From positions 1,736,501 to 1,800,500 of the forward strand of contig NZ_UGTM01000001.1 of NCBI RefSeq assembly GCF_900454835.1: DNA of 64,000 bases, written 5' to 3'. Shown piece by piece: positions 53,639-61,538 of the stretch (within the stretch, counting starts at the first letter, position 1; the number at the start of each line of letters is the position of its first letter). The notes beneath the pieces were generated by a model, which had not been told where the DNA came from, ran no database searches, and saw nothing but the letters and a program-made list of their open reading frames with translations. Origin of the DNA: Prevotella denticola (GTDB taxonomy: Bacteria > Bacteroidota > Bacteroidia > Bacteroidales > Bacteroidaceae). Made by a program: the position numbers and the translations under genes.

Positions 53639-53707
53639 AGGGGTACGCAGTCTGTGTGTCCGCCAAGAAAGAACCGAGGCGGTCATACGGGCTGTGTACC
53701 CCTTTTT
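53639..53707 (+). terminator. Terminator of the S41 gene, branched
   Basis: AGGGGTACGCAG pairs with CTGTGTACCCCT (one wobble/mismatch) followed by TTTTT; an inner stem CCGCC/GGCGG sits in the large loop. Confidence 0.7.
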
Positions 53708-53834
53708 CAGTCATGAAATATCCTTACAAAAACTCTCATTGTCACTGTCCAAGGCAGCGGTAAGCCCGGTCTTGTTTCCAATCCCTAATCTCCACACAGT
53801 CAGACCGTTATAAGCAGGCAAACGAAAAGAGGCC

Positions 53835-53925
53835 TGATTGGACTTCAATTAAGCCTTGGCCGGCCTTCAACTAAGCACCTTTTGAACCCCAGTCAAGGCT
53901 TAACAGGAACGCTGTTAGGCATCAG
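53835..53925. repeat. Four-unit array with strict 22-bp period (family A)
   Basis: Anchors TCAA or its equivalents at 53845, 53867, 53889 and 53911. Example unit: GCCTGATTGGACTTCAATTA, then AG. Related to 28855-28965 and 36731-36840. Confidence 0.7.
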
Positions 53926-54492
53926 TACTTTCGACAATGGTATTTTTTATTACAATTCACTCATGGAAACGCTTGTCCAAAGAACTTTCCTTCCTTTTTT
54001 GTCTATCGCATCACGAACTTTATAAGGACTGTTCGTGGAGAAGTCGGAGAAATGTCCTGCCAGCTCTCGGCTGCAACCGATTCTTCTCCTCCTGTGTGTT
54101 TCTCCACTGCCACGGTGCCGTCCCTTCGGCCGTGAAGAGATGGAAAAAGCAGCTGACAGAAGAACATCCACAGGGCAACACCAGCTCTGCGATGCTTGCC
54201 CGAAGGCTTTTCCGCAAGCATCTGCTCAGCTTCATTCTGTTGCAGTTGGGACAGCCGGCCGCCAAAGGGCATATCCAGTCCCTGTTGATGTGTTGCGGAA
54301 GACAAGTACGGCCGGTATGCAGCCGACCTGCCACTTCGCCAAGTTCCAGCCGGTTTTCCATGTGCCGCTTCTCTCCTATCCACTTCCGGATGAATGTAGC
54401 TTTCGGATTATTCTCAAGGGGCAGCAGCTTACATTCGTGAGAACAAAACAAAGCAGTGCGGAGCAACGGCCTGTCTTCCGGTACTGTACAGT

Positions 54493-54541
54493 ACAGCACA
54501 GCCCCGTCGAGGCAGAGACTGCCGGGACAGGGCTGTGCTGT
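54493..54541 (-). terminator. Inverted repeat downstream of the S46 gene
   Basis: ACAGCACAGCCC and GGGCTGTGCTGT form a perfect 12-bp stem, 85 nt after the S46 stop on the minus strand. No U-tract follows, so termination is only possible. Confidence 0.45.
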
Positions 54542-54625
54542 CTGTCGTAAGTTTATAAGCCGGCCCTTGGATCGGTGCGGGCCTATGATGGTCTTTCGTC
54601 TTCCCCAAGTCTGGGGAGTAATCCT

Positions 54626-56749
54626 TTACTGCGGATTGATCTCCTTCAGCAGCCGGTCTGCGTGTCCCCACTTGTCCATCATATAGAGGACAAAACGGAT
54701 GTCAACACCGATACAACGGGCAAGGTTACGGTCGAAGTTGATGTCACTTGAAAGACTGTCCCAGTTGCCGTCGAAAGCAAGACCGATGAGACGTCCCTTG
54801 CCGTCGAACATCGGTGAGCCGGAGTTTCCGCCGGTAATATCGTTGTTGGTAAGGAAGCAGAGCTGCATCTTTCCGGTTGTCTTGTCAGCGTAACGACCGA
54901 AGTCCTTGACGCTCATCAGCTCCTTCATGACTGGTTCTGCCTGATAATCTTCAACCTTTGCGCCACGGTTCATCTTCTCGACAATGCTCTCGGCTGTCGT
55001 ATAATAGTTGCTGTTGAAGCCACCGATCATATAGCCCCCAACCTGTCCGTAAGAGAGACGCATTGTGAAATTGGCATCGCTGTAATGGGGCATATCCATC
55101 TCCATCTGTACCTTTGCCTCACAGAGTTTCTTCTCTTCACTCTCGATGGATTCTTCCTTTTCTGACAGGTCTGCCATGATTGCCTGGTAGACCATGATAA
55201 GCTGAATACCCAGCTGTATGCCCGGGTCCTTGAGGTTCTTCTCATCGTTATAGAATTTATGCCCCTTTGTCAGCAGCTTGCTGTTGGCATACACCCAGTC
55301 AGTGTACTTCTTGTAGTTGTTGCCGAACTTGTCCTTGATAGTCTTGTAGAAATCAGGAAGATACCTGGCCGGCACATGGCCGGCGTAGTTCTTCAGCATG
55401 GCCGCTGTCATTTCCTTGTCGAGTGCCAGATTCCATTCATCGCTGTTGTCCTTGAACTGCATATACTGTTTCTTGGGATCGCCTTTCGGTCCTTGCAGCT
55501 CGATGGCTCCGCGCGAAAGGTCGAAGGTTCTTTGGAGAAACTCCGATGTCCTCCAGAACGATTCGTTCCAATAGGCTTGGGCTAATGCCGGTTCCCTGCT
55601 TGTCTCATAGAGTTTACCCAGCTTGGCGAAGTCTACGCTTACAGCCGGGTCTTTCACGGTTTTGGCATCAAGCCACTTCTGTATCTTCGCTTCGTATTCC
55701 GCCTTCTGCCGGATAAGACCGATGGAGTCGATACATTTGTTCATACCCATCGAGTTCTTCCAGTAGTTGGCAGAGCCGACATACTTGTTCTCATACTGGA
55801 TGCGGGTCTTTTCATTCTGGTCCATGTATTTCTTCATGATGGCGAGCTTGATGTCACGCACCTGTACACGGGTCGTATTGTCGATGTCACGACGCCGCTG
55901 TATACCGTAGGACGACAGATAGCGACTGGTCGAACCAGGATAACCCACGGTCATGGCAAAGTCCTTGTCCTTGTAGCCTTCAAGGCTTACCGGCGCCCAG
56001 TGAGCAGGATGGTAAGGTACATTGTCTTTTGAGTAGGCCGCCGGTCCGTTGGTCTTGGGGTCGGCATAGATGCGGAAGACGGAGAAGTCGCAGGTCTGCC
56101 GCGGCCACATCCAGTTGTCCGTCTCACCGCCGAATTTTCCCATGCTCTTGGGCACGGTGAACACCAGCCGGACATCAGGGAAGTCCTGATAGGTCGTTGC
56201 GTAATACTTGTTTCCCTCGTAGAACGGGTCAATGGTCACGTGTAAGGTCTTGTCAATCGCCTTTACGGAGTCGGTCATGTGGTTCGTCAGAGAGTCGATG
56301 GCGGCCTCTGTCTGTTCGGCATTCTTGCCTGCAATGAGTCGATTGACACGGTCCGTGATGTCCTGCTGGTTCTTCATGAACGACACGAACATATTTTCAT
56401 TGGGCAGTTCCTCGACGTAGTTTCTGGCATAGAATCCGTCCTTCATGTAGTCGTGTTCAACGGTGGAATGGGCATTTATCGCACTGAAGCCACAGTGATG
56501 GTTGGTGAACACAAGTCCATCCGGCGACACGACGACACCCGAGCAGAATCCTGAAAAGTTGACAACGTAATTGCTGATGGCATCGGGTGAGTTGTAAAGC
56601 ATGTCGCAAGGCAGCTGGAATCCCTCGGCAACCATTTGTTCGTAGACCGCATCAGGGAGGTTGTAGAGCGTCCACATACCTTCATCGGCATGCATGGATG
56701 TGCTTCCCCATGCGAGAAGTCCGGCGATAAGCAAAGCTGATTTCTTCAT
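54626..56749 (-). CDS. S46-family dipeptidyl-peptidase (DPP7-like)
   Basis: 707 aa. Sec signal (MKKSALLIAGLLAWGSTSMHA). S46 motifs: DEGMWTLYNLP, TNHHCGFSAI (catalytic His), GGETDNWMWPRQTCDFSVFR (Asp), TVGYPGSTSRY, and NDITGGNSGSPMFDGKGRLIGLAFDGNW with catalytic Ser643. The residue 18 after Ser is Gly661. In P. gingivalis enzymes Gly at this site marks DPP7 (hydrophobic P1) and Arg marks DPP11 (acidic P1), so a DPP7-like specificity is inferred. Removes dipeptides from extracellular peptides in the periplasm. Monocistronic. Confidence 0.94.
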   Translation of the reverse strand: MKKSALLIAGLLAWGSTSMHADEGMWTLYNLPDAVYEQMVAEGFQLPCDMLYNSPDAISNYVVNFSGFCSGVVVSPDGLVFTNHHCGFSAINAHSTVEHDYMKDGFYARNYVEELPNENMFVSFMKNQQDITDRVNRLIAGKNAEQTEAAIDSLTNHMTDSVKAIDKTLHVTIDPFYEGNKYYATTYQDFPDVRLVFTVPKSMGKFGGETDNWMWPRQTCDFSVFRIYADPKTNGPAAYSKDNVPYHPAHWAPVSLEGYKDKDFAMTVGYPGSTSRYLSSYGIQRRRDIDNTTRVQVRDIKLAIMKKYMDQNEKTRIQYENKYVGSANYWKNSMGMNKCIDSIGLIRQKAEYEAKIQKWLDAKTVKDPAVSVDFAKLGKLYETSREPALAQAYWNESFWRTSEFLQRTFDLSRGAIELQGPKGDPKKQYMQFKDNSDEWNLALDKEMTAAMLKNYAGHVPARYLPDFYKTIKDKFGNNYKKYTDWVYANSKLLTKGHKFYNDEKNLKDPGIQLGIQLIMVYQAIMADLSEKEESIESEEKKLCEAKVQMEMDMPHYSDANFTMRLSYGQVGGYMIGGFNSNYYTTAESIVEKMNRGAKVEDYQAEPVMKELMSVKDFGRYADKTTGKMQLCFLTNNDITGGNSGSPMFDGKGRLIGLAFDGNWDSLSSDINFDRNLARCIGVDIRFVLYMMDKWGHADRLLKEINPQ

Positions 56750-57025
56750 ATTCGTATTATTTGTTGAATGATATATTTATACTGCTTTCCTGGGAGTTCA
56801 AGAAGTCGGAGGGGGAAGGGGAATATGTTTTGGCAGTCGGAGGTTTTTGACAGACGGTGTCGTCGGCTGCGTTCTTTTTCCTCTCCATTCCTTCAGAAGC
56901 CGTCTTCGGCATCCTTCAGGAAATTTTCTTCGGTGTCCGTTAAAATCTTCTCCTGTGTCGTTTGGAGCCGCCGTCCCCTAGCTTCCTTTATCGGCTTCTG
57001 CTGTTTCTCCGACTGCAGAAAGCTA

Positions 57026-58474
57026 CTATTTTGATATGCGTCGGCATAATTGTGCCAAAGGCAGGTCGTGATAGACGATATGTGCAATGAAGAGGATGAT
57101 GACCAGCGTGTTGACACCCAATGCTGCCGGGACTGAAAGGTTGGCGTTGCTGTAAGCGATAATGGCGAAAAACAGTCCGCCTATCAGTACGTAAGTAAAG
57201 ATACTCTTCAGCGGATAGTCTATCGGATACTTGCGCTGGCCGACGAGATACGACAATACCATTGCCGTTGCATTGCCCAGGAAGCCGGCCCATGCGCAGG
57301 CGATGTAGCCGTAGTGCGGTACGAAAATCACGTTGATGCCGATGATTACGGCACAGCCGATTCCCGAGAAGTAGGCCCCCCAGATGGTCCTGTCGATGAG
57401 CTTGTACCAGAAACTGAGGTTGAAATAAACACCCGTCATGATGCCGCCCGCCATCACGACAGGAACGACCCGCAGTCCTACCCAGTAGTCCCGGCCGATG
57501 ATATGGCGCAGAACATCCATGTACCCCATTACCACCAGGAACGCCAGCAGCGTGAAGATGATGAAGAACTTCATGGCGCGGGCATAGGTCTCCTTGTTGT
57601 CTTTGTCGCGTGCCTTGCCAAAGACGAACGGCTCATAGGCATATCGGAAGGCCTGTGTAATCATCGACATGATCATGGCGATCTTGCTCGCTGCACCGAA
57701 GATACCGAGCTGTGCGTGTGCATCGTTTCCCTTGTAGACGTAGGGGAAGAGGATGTAGCCTGCCGTCTGGTTCAGTATTCCGGCAATGCCCAGGATAAGA
57801 ATCGGCCAGGAATACGACAGCATCTTCTTCGCCAAAGGCATATCAAGCAGCTTCCCGCCTGCAAAGAAACCTTCTTTCAGTTCTCTCCAGAAGCAGAAGG
57901 TGATGGTTCCCGTGCAGACAAGGTTGATGTAGAAGGCGTAACCCACCTCATGTCCGCCGAGAACAAGATAGTAGACAAGGTTCAGGACGATGTTCAGAGC
58001 GATGAACAGCAGCTTGAATGCCGCAAACTTTATCGGACGCTTCTTGTACCGGAGGTAGGCAAAAGGAATGCACTGGAAGGCGTCAATCGCCACCGTAACC
58101 GCCATTACCCATACATAAGAGGGGTGCGCCGAGTAGCCCATGAAACTGCAGATGGGTTGCAGGAAGACGAAAACCATTGCAATGAACAGCAGTGACGACA
58201 GTCCTACCATCGACAGGACAGTGGAATAAACCTTCTGTGGATTCTGGTCCGTCTTGTTGGCATAACGGAAGAAAGTGGTCTCCATGCCGTAGGTCAGGAT
58301 GACGAGCAGCAGAGCTGTATAGGCATAGATATTCGTAATGACACCGTAACCACCGCTCGCCGCACTGATCTTTGCTGTATAGAGGGGGACGAGAAGATAG
58401 TTCAGAAACCTTCCGATGATACTGCTCATACCGTAGATGGCAGTGTCCTTTGCAAGTGATTTTAAATTTGCCAT
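57026..58474 (-). CDS. Oligosaccharide flippase / polysaccharide biosynthesis protein (Wzx-like, MATE superfamily)
   Basis: 482 aa with 12-14 predicted membrane helices. N-terminal Polysacc_synt pattern LAKDTAIYGMSSIIGRFLNYLLVPLYT, ASGGYGVITNIYAYTALLLVILTYGMETTFFRYA; later LIFLLGIAGIL-type helix (WPILILGIAGILNQTAGYILFPYVY). Flips lipid-linked sugars across the inner membrane; the substrate is unknown because no glycosyltransferases are adjacent. Starts 70 nt after the SpmAB gene and is probably co-transcribed. Confidence 0.88.
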   Translation of the reverse strand: MANLKSLAKDTAIYGMSSIIGRFLNYLLVPLYTAKISAASGGYGVITNIYAYTALLLVILTYGMETTFFRYANKTDQNPQKVYSTVLSMVGLSSLLFIAMVFVFLQPICSFMGYSAHPSYVWVMAVTVAIDAFQCIPFAYLRYKKRPIKFAAFKLLFIALNIVLNLVYYLVLGGHEVGYAFYINLVCTGTITFCFWRELKEGFFAGGKLLDMPLAKKMLSYSWPILILGIAGILNQTAGYILFPYVYKGNDAHAQLGIFGAASKIAMIMSMITQAFRYAYEPFVFGKARDKDNKETYARAMKFFIIFTLLAFLVVMGYMDVLRHIIGRDYWVGLRVVPVVMAGGIMTGVYFNLSFWYKLIDRTIWGAYFSGIGCAVIIGINVIFVPHYGYIACAWAGFLGNATAMVLSYLVGQRKYPIDYPLKSIFTYVLIGGLFFAIIAYSNANLSVPAALGVNTLVIILFIAHIVYHDLPLAQLCRRISK

Positions 58475-58485
58475 TGTCGCTTTGT

Positions 58486-58540
58486 TATTGGGCTTATTAC
58501 CGCTTATATTGCCTGTTATCGCCTGGTTACCGTCCTGTCG
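58486..58540. repeat. Loose decamer-like repeats
   Basis: The spacer between the SpmAB and flippase genes reads TTACCGCTTA, TATTGCCTGT, TATCGCCTGG, TTACCGTCCT in 10-nt steps, similar to the array at 24463-24542. Confidence 0.45.
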
Positions 58541-58544
58541 TCAT

Positions 58545-59771
58545 CTAAAAGAAAACATAGCAGACGGCTATTGCGGCAATCACGCCGGCCAGGTCCGCCA
58601 GCAGTCCGCACGCTACAGCGTGTCTTGTGTACTTCACGCTGATGCTGCCGAAGTAAACAGCCAGAACGTAGAAAGTCGTGTCCGTCGAGCCCTGGAAGAT
58701 ACAGCTGAGCCGGCCGACGAACGAGTCGGGGCCGTAGCTCTTCATGGCTTCCAGCATCAGTCCGCGTGCCCCGCTGCCCGACAGCGGCTTCATGAAGGCA
58801 GTCGGCAGCGCACCGACGAAATCGGTATTCAGTCCGCATTGCCCCACACACCACTGTATTCCCTTTATCAGCAGGTCCATTGCACCCGATGCACGGAATA
58901 CTCCCACTGCCACGAGGATGGCAACCAGATAGGGAATGATGCGCACAGCCGTAGAGAACCCTTCTTTGGCTCCCTCTATGAAAGCGTCATAGACGTTTAC
59001 TCTCCGCAGCAGTCCGGCACCGATGAAAAGGACGATGATCGACATGAGGATAAGATTGGAGGCAACGGAGGTCACCGTACCCATCGTCTGCTTGTCCATC
59101 TGTCCGAATCCCCAGATCACCAGACCCACGAAAGCCGTCAGCCCCACAAGGGCGGCAAGCAGAGCAGGCTGGAAGATATTGATGCGCTGCCAGCCGGCCG
59201 TGATGATGATTCCGGCAAGCGTTGCGACGGTCGTCGCAAGCAGGATGGGGATGAACACATCCGTCGGCTGGGCAGCTCCGTACGAGCTCCGGAAGGCAAG
59301 GATGGTCGTCGGGATGATGGTCAGCCCTGACGTATTCAGCACCAGGAACATGATCATCGGATTCGTTGCCGTGTCTTTCCTCGGATTCAGCTCCTGCATC
59401 TGTGCCATGGCCTTCAGTCCGGTAGGCGTGGCCGCATTGTCAAGTCCCAGCATGTTCGATGCGATATTCATGAAGATGGACCCCATGACAGGGTGATTCC
59501 TCGGGATGTCAGGGAAAAGTCTGGTGAAAAGAGGACTGAGTATCCGTGCCAGCACGTTTACGACACCTGCCTTCTCACCGATTTTCATGATGCCCAGCCA
59601 AAGTGCCAGCACTCCGGTAAGTCCCAATGATGTCTCGAAGGCGGTCTTGGACGAATCAAAGGTCGCATCCACCATCTTCTGGAAGATCGTCGTGTCACCC
59701 GTCAGCAGAGAGATGATTCCGAAGACGAAGGCAATGAGGAAGAATGCTATCCAAATGTAGTTCAGTACCAT
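58545..59771 (-). CDS. Nucleoside-recognition (Gate) membrane protein, SpmA-SpmB fusion
   Basis: 408 aa, about ten membrane helices. The first half resembles SpmA (FDSSKTAFETSLGLTGVLALWLGIMKIGEKAGV, NMLGLDNAATPTGLKAM, MIMFLVLNTSGLTIIPTTILA). The second resembles SpmB (YDAFIEGAKEGFSTAVRIIPYLVAILVAVGVFRASGAM, LPTAFMKPLSGSGARG, GSTDTTFYVLAVYFGSISVKYTRHA). In Bacillus spmA/spmB are separate spore-core genes; in non-sporing Bacteroidota the fused form has no known role, possibly transport. Its promoter block matches that of the YitT gene. Confidence 0.92.
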   Translation of the reverse strand: MVLNYIWIAFFLIAFVFGIISLLTGDTTIFQKMVDATFDSSKTAFETSLGLTGVLALWLGIMKIGEKAGVVNVLARILSPLFTRLFPDIPRNHPVMGSIFMNIASNMLGLDNAATPTGLKAMAQMQELNPRKDTATNPMIMFLVLNTSGLTIIPTTILAFRSSYGAAQPTDVFIPILLATTVATLAGIIITAGWQRINIFQPALLAALVGLTAFVGLVIWGFGQMDKQTMGTVTSVASNLILMSIIVLFIGAGLLRRVNVYDAFIEGAKEGFSTAVRIIPYLVAILVAVGVFRASGAMDLLIKGIQWCVGQCGLNTDFVGALPTAFMKPLSGSGARGLMLEAMKSYGPDSFVGRLSCIFQGSTDTTFYVLAVYFGSISVKYTRHAVACGLLADLAGVIAAIAVCYVFF

Positions 59772-59860
59772 TCAGTTTGTCTGTTACAGCTGTTCATTGT
59801 TTGATTGTTTTCAGGGGCGGGGACGGACAGCCCCGCAGAAGGTACCATTCTTTCCCATTG

Positions 59861-59868
59861 CAAATTTA
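59861..59868 (-). promoter_or_regulatory. -7 box of the SpmAB gene with conserved upstream block
   Basis: Minus strand TAAATTTG, 90 nt before ATG 59771. Positions 59860-59884 match 38082-38106 at 23 of 25 places. Confidence 0.6.
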
Positions 59869-59884
59869 GATAAAATTCCCGAAC

Positions 59885-60268
59885 TATAATCCAGTCGGAT
59901 AAAGAAAATGCTTTTTCTTTAAAGGAAAGACAATCCATTCTGTGTGTGAACCCGTAGTAAAATAAATGAAAAAGACAGACAGACACTTCCTGTTCCGTGC
60001 TATCCAACCGTGGGAAAACGCACGAGGCGTATCCTATTGAGTTTTTTTCAAAATCAGGGAAAATTGGCCATCATTTCCCGTTTTTGTCGATGATAACCCT
60101 ATACCACATATACCATTTAATCTTTTTAACGTACGAAACAAACTGTTTATTCCATGAAGTTTTTAACTTTGCAACCAAGAGTTTTCGGAATAGCGTATTG
60201 TCTGTATTCCGATTGCGCACATCAGGTTTATTCCACTTGCAAAGAACAATACAGTAACAGCAGACCAT
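59885..60268. promoter_or_regulatory. Divergent spacer with -7 box for the orphan protein
   Basis: No gene found. TAACTTTG at 60164-60171 (plus strand) is a likely -7 box for the gene at 60269, with a leader of about 90 nt; no exact -33 TTTG. Confidence 0.4.
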
Positions 60269-60727
60269 ATGGGTATATTTGACTTCTTCAAGAAAAACAG
60301 GCATAAGGAATGCCGGAACAATCAGCACACGACAGAGGTGATGGAGGATGAAGAGGAGGAGGCAGACTTGTGGGCCCAGGCTTATATGGCAAAACCGCAT
60401 TGCTATACGAAGGAGGGGAAGAAGCCCATCCTGAGTTTTGTCGTGACGGAGGGGATAAACACCATTCTGCCGATGTACCCCAACGAGCTGTACAGGAAAG
60501 GTAAAAACGGATTCGCCGACATACGCCTCATTTTTGTCAGCACGTCCCGGAAAGGAGAGCCTGTCGATCTTCCTTTCTTCCACTGTGTCCCCGCACTTTC
60601 CAACTATGCACTGGACATCAGAGAACCGAACGTATTGATCAGAGGACTGAACGCGCTGGAAATGGGGGAGATTATATCAGGTGTCAGACATACGCTGGCG
60701 TGCTGTCCTGAAAGAGAGAAAGTATAG
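60269..60727 (+). CDS. Uncharacterised protein
   Basis: 152 aa, not recognised. It begins with an amphipathic MGIFDFFKKNRHKECR, then an acidic stretch (VMEDEEEEADL), followed by a compact mixed alpha/beta region (KPILSFVVTEGINTILPMYPNEL, FADIRLIFVSTSRKGEPVDLPFFHCVPALSNYALDI, LIRGLNALEMGEIISGVRHTLACC). No signal peptide or membrane helix. Composition matches the neighbours, arguing for a real resident gene, and a -7 box lies upstream. It stands alone, so context gives no function. Confidence 0.65.
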   Translation: MGIFDFFKKNRHKECRNNQHTTEVMEDEEEEADLWAQAYMAKPHCYTKEGKKPILSFVVTEGINTILPMYPNELYRKGKNGFADIRLIFVSTSRKGEPVDLPFFHCVPALSNYALDIREPNVLIRGLNALEMGEIISGVRHTLACCPEREKV

Positions 60728-60913
60728 CCGCCTCCCTGTACATCCCATACAGAACCACCGGGACACAGCTCCCCCGCTTTCATCCCCCATTCCGGAAGGA
60801 GAGCGATAAAACCTGCCGAAATGTGAAGACTTGTCCCTTGTGTGTGCCGTAATGTCACTGACAAGACCCTTCAGCAGACTGACTATCCTCAAACATAAGT
60901 TTTAATTTCGTTT

Positions 60914-61007
60914 GCCGTCATTTTAACATTTCTCACCAACCCACTGTATATAAGCACTTTAATTATTGAACAAGTGTGACGGGAGTGACAGGAAAAGCCG
61001 TTTTGAG
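60914..61007 (+). repeat. Long direct repeat, copy 1
   Basis: About 94 nt resembling 63906-64000. Shared blocks: TCATTTTAA, CTGTATATAA, GTGACGG-AGTGACAGGAAAAG and CGT-TT near the end. The two copies flank the barrel gene. Confidence 0.75.
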
Positions 61008-61258
61008 TCCATTGCCTAAAGTGAACCAATCACACATACAGAAGAACCGGCCCCTCCATAAAATGCGTAGATGAGGTTCTTTGATGTTTATGGGATGTCA
61101 AAGGATTTGCATCACCTATCAATCTATGCAACATTGATTTACAGTTGGTTGAGAAACAGGTGCGTGACGTTTTGGAAGGCGAGCACAGACCTTCCCATAG
61201 TGTTAGCAGTCATATAAATCTATCCCTTTAACGGAAAAACCCTAAATAAGCGACATAT

Positions 61259-61440
61259 TTAGTCATATTTATAATTAAATTCGACTTTACATTGAAGTAT
61301 AATCTCTTTAAGAACTTCCGTAACCGCATCTGGTTTGTCTAACTCCTCAAGTTAGTTCTTTAATTGTGGAATGTTGATAATTTCCTCTATACAATCAAGG
61401 TGGTCATCAACAGCTTTTTGCACAATATATGTTTTAAATA
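61259..61440 (-). pseudogene. Gene remnant with internal stop
   Basis: Minus strand translation reads VQKAVDDHLDCIEEIINIPQ, LKN, stop (TAA at 61352-61354), then in the same frame LEELDKPDAVTEVLKEIILQ, CKVEFNYKYD, stop (61259-61261). The residue pattern looks like genuine helical protein on both sides of the stop. I cannot name the family; evidence is limited to translation quality. Confidence 0.35.
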
Positions 61441-61504
61441 TTATTTATCGATACGGTTTTGTGAAAAATAACTTGTAAAACGTGGTATTCACCAAAAGAA
61501 TGTG

Positions 61505-61512
61505 TAAATTTG
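61505..61512 (+). promoter_or_regulatory. -7 box of the AT-rich barrel gene
   Basis: TAAATTTG, 27 nt before the ATG at 61539; no exact -33 TTTG at standard distance. Confidence 0.5.
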
Positions 61513-61538
61513 GAGCGTTTATATAATGTAATACAAAT

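Larger units (their letters stand above)
53708..54625. other. Gene-free spacer between convergent S41 and S46 genes
   Basis: Nearly 0.9 kb. Open frames on both strands (53937-54440, 54035-54550, 54020-54499) overlap each other, lack recognisable motifs and start without promoter boxes, so none is accepted. Holds the 22-bp array at 53835-53925 and the inverted repeat at 54493-54541. Confidence 0.45.
60728..61538. other. AT-rich spacer upstream of the barrel gene
   Basis: Base composition shifts to AT-rich from about 60890 to the window end. Contains the first long direct repeat (60914-61007), a probable gene remnant (61259-61440, minus) and the -7 box of the barrel gene (TAAATTTG, 61505-61512). 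No intact gene. Confidence 0.55.

Noticed and set aside
54035..54550. 171-aa open frame in the S41-S46 spacer, and its antisense at 54020-54499
   Set aside because: Both strands are open with low-quality translations; no motif or promoter. Kept as gene-free spacer.
58545..59771. Sporulation genes, from SpmA/SpmB similarity
   Set aside because: The fused protein is common in non-sporing Bacteroidota and no other sporulation gene is present.
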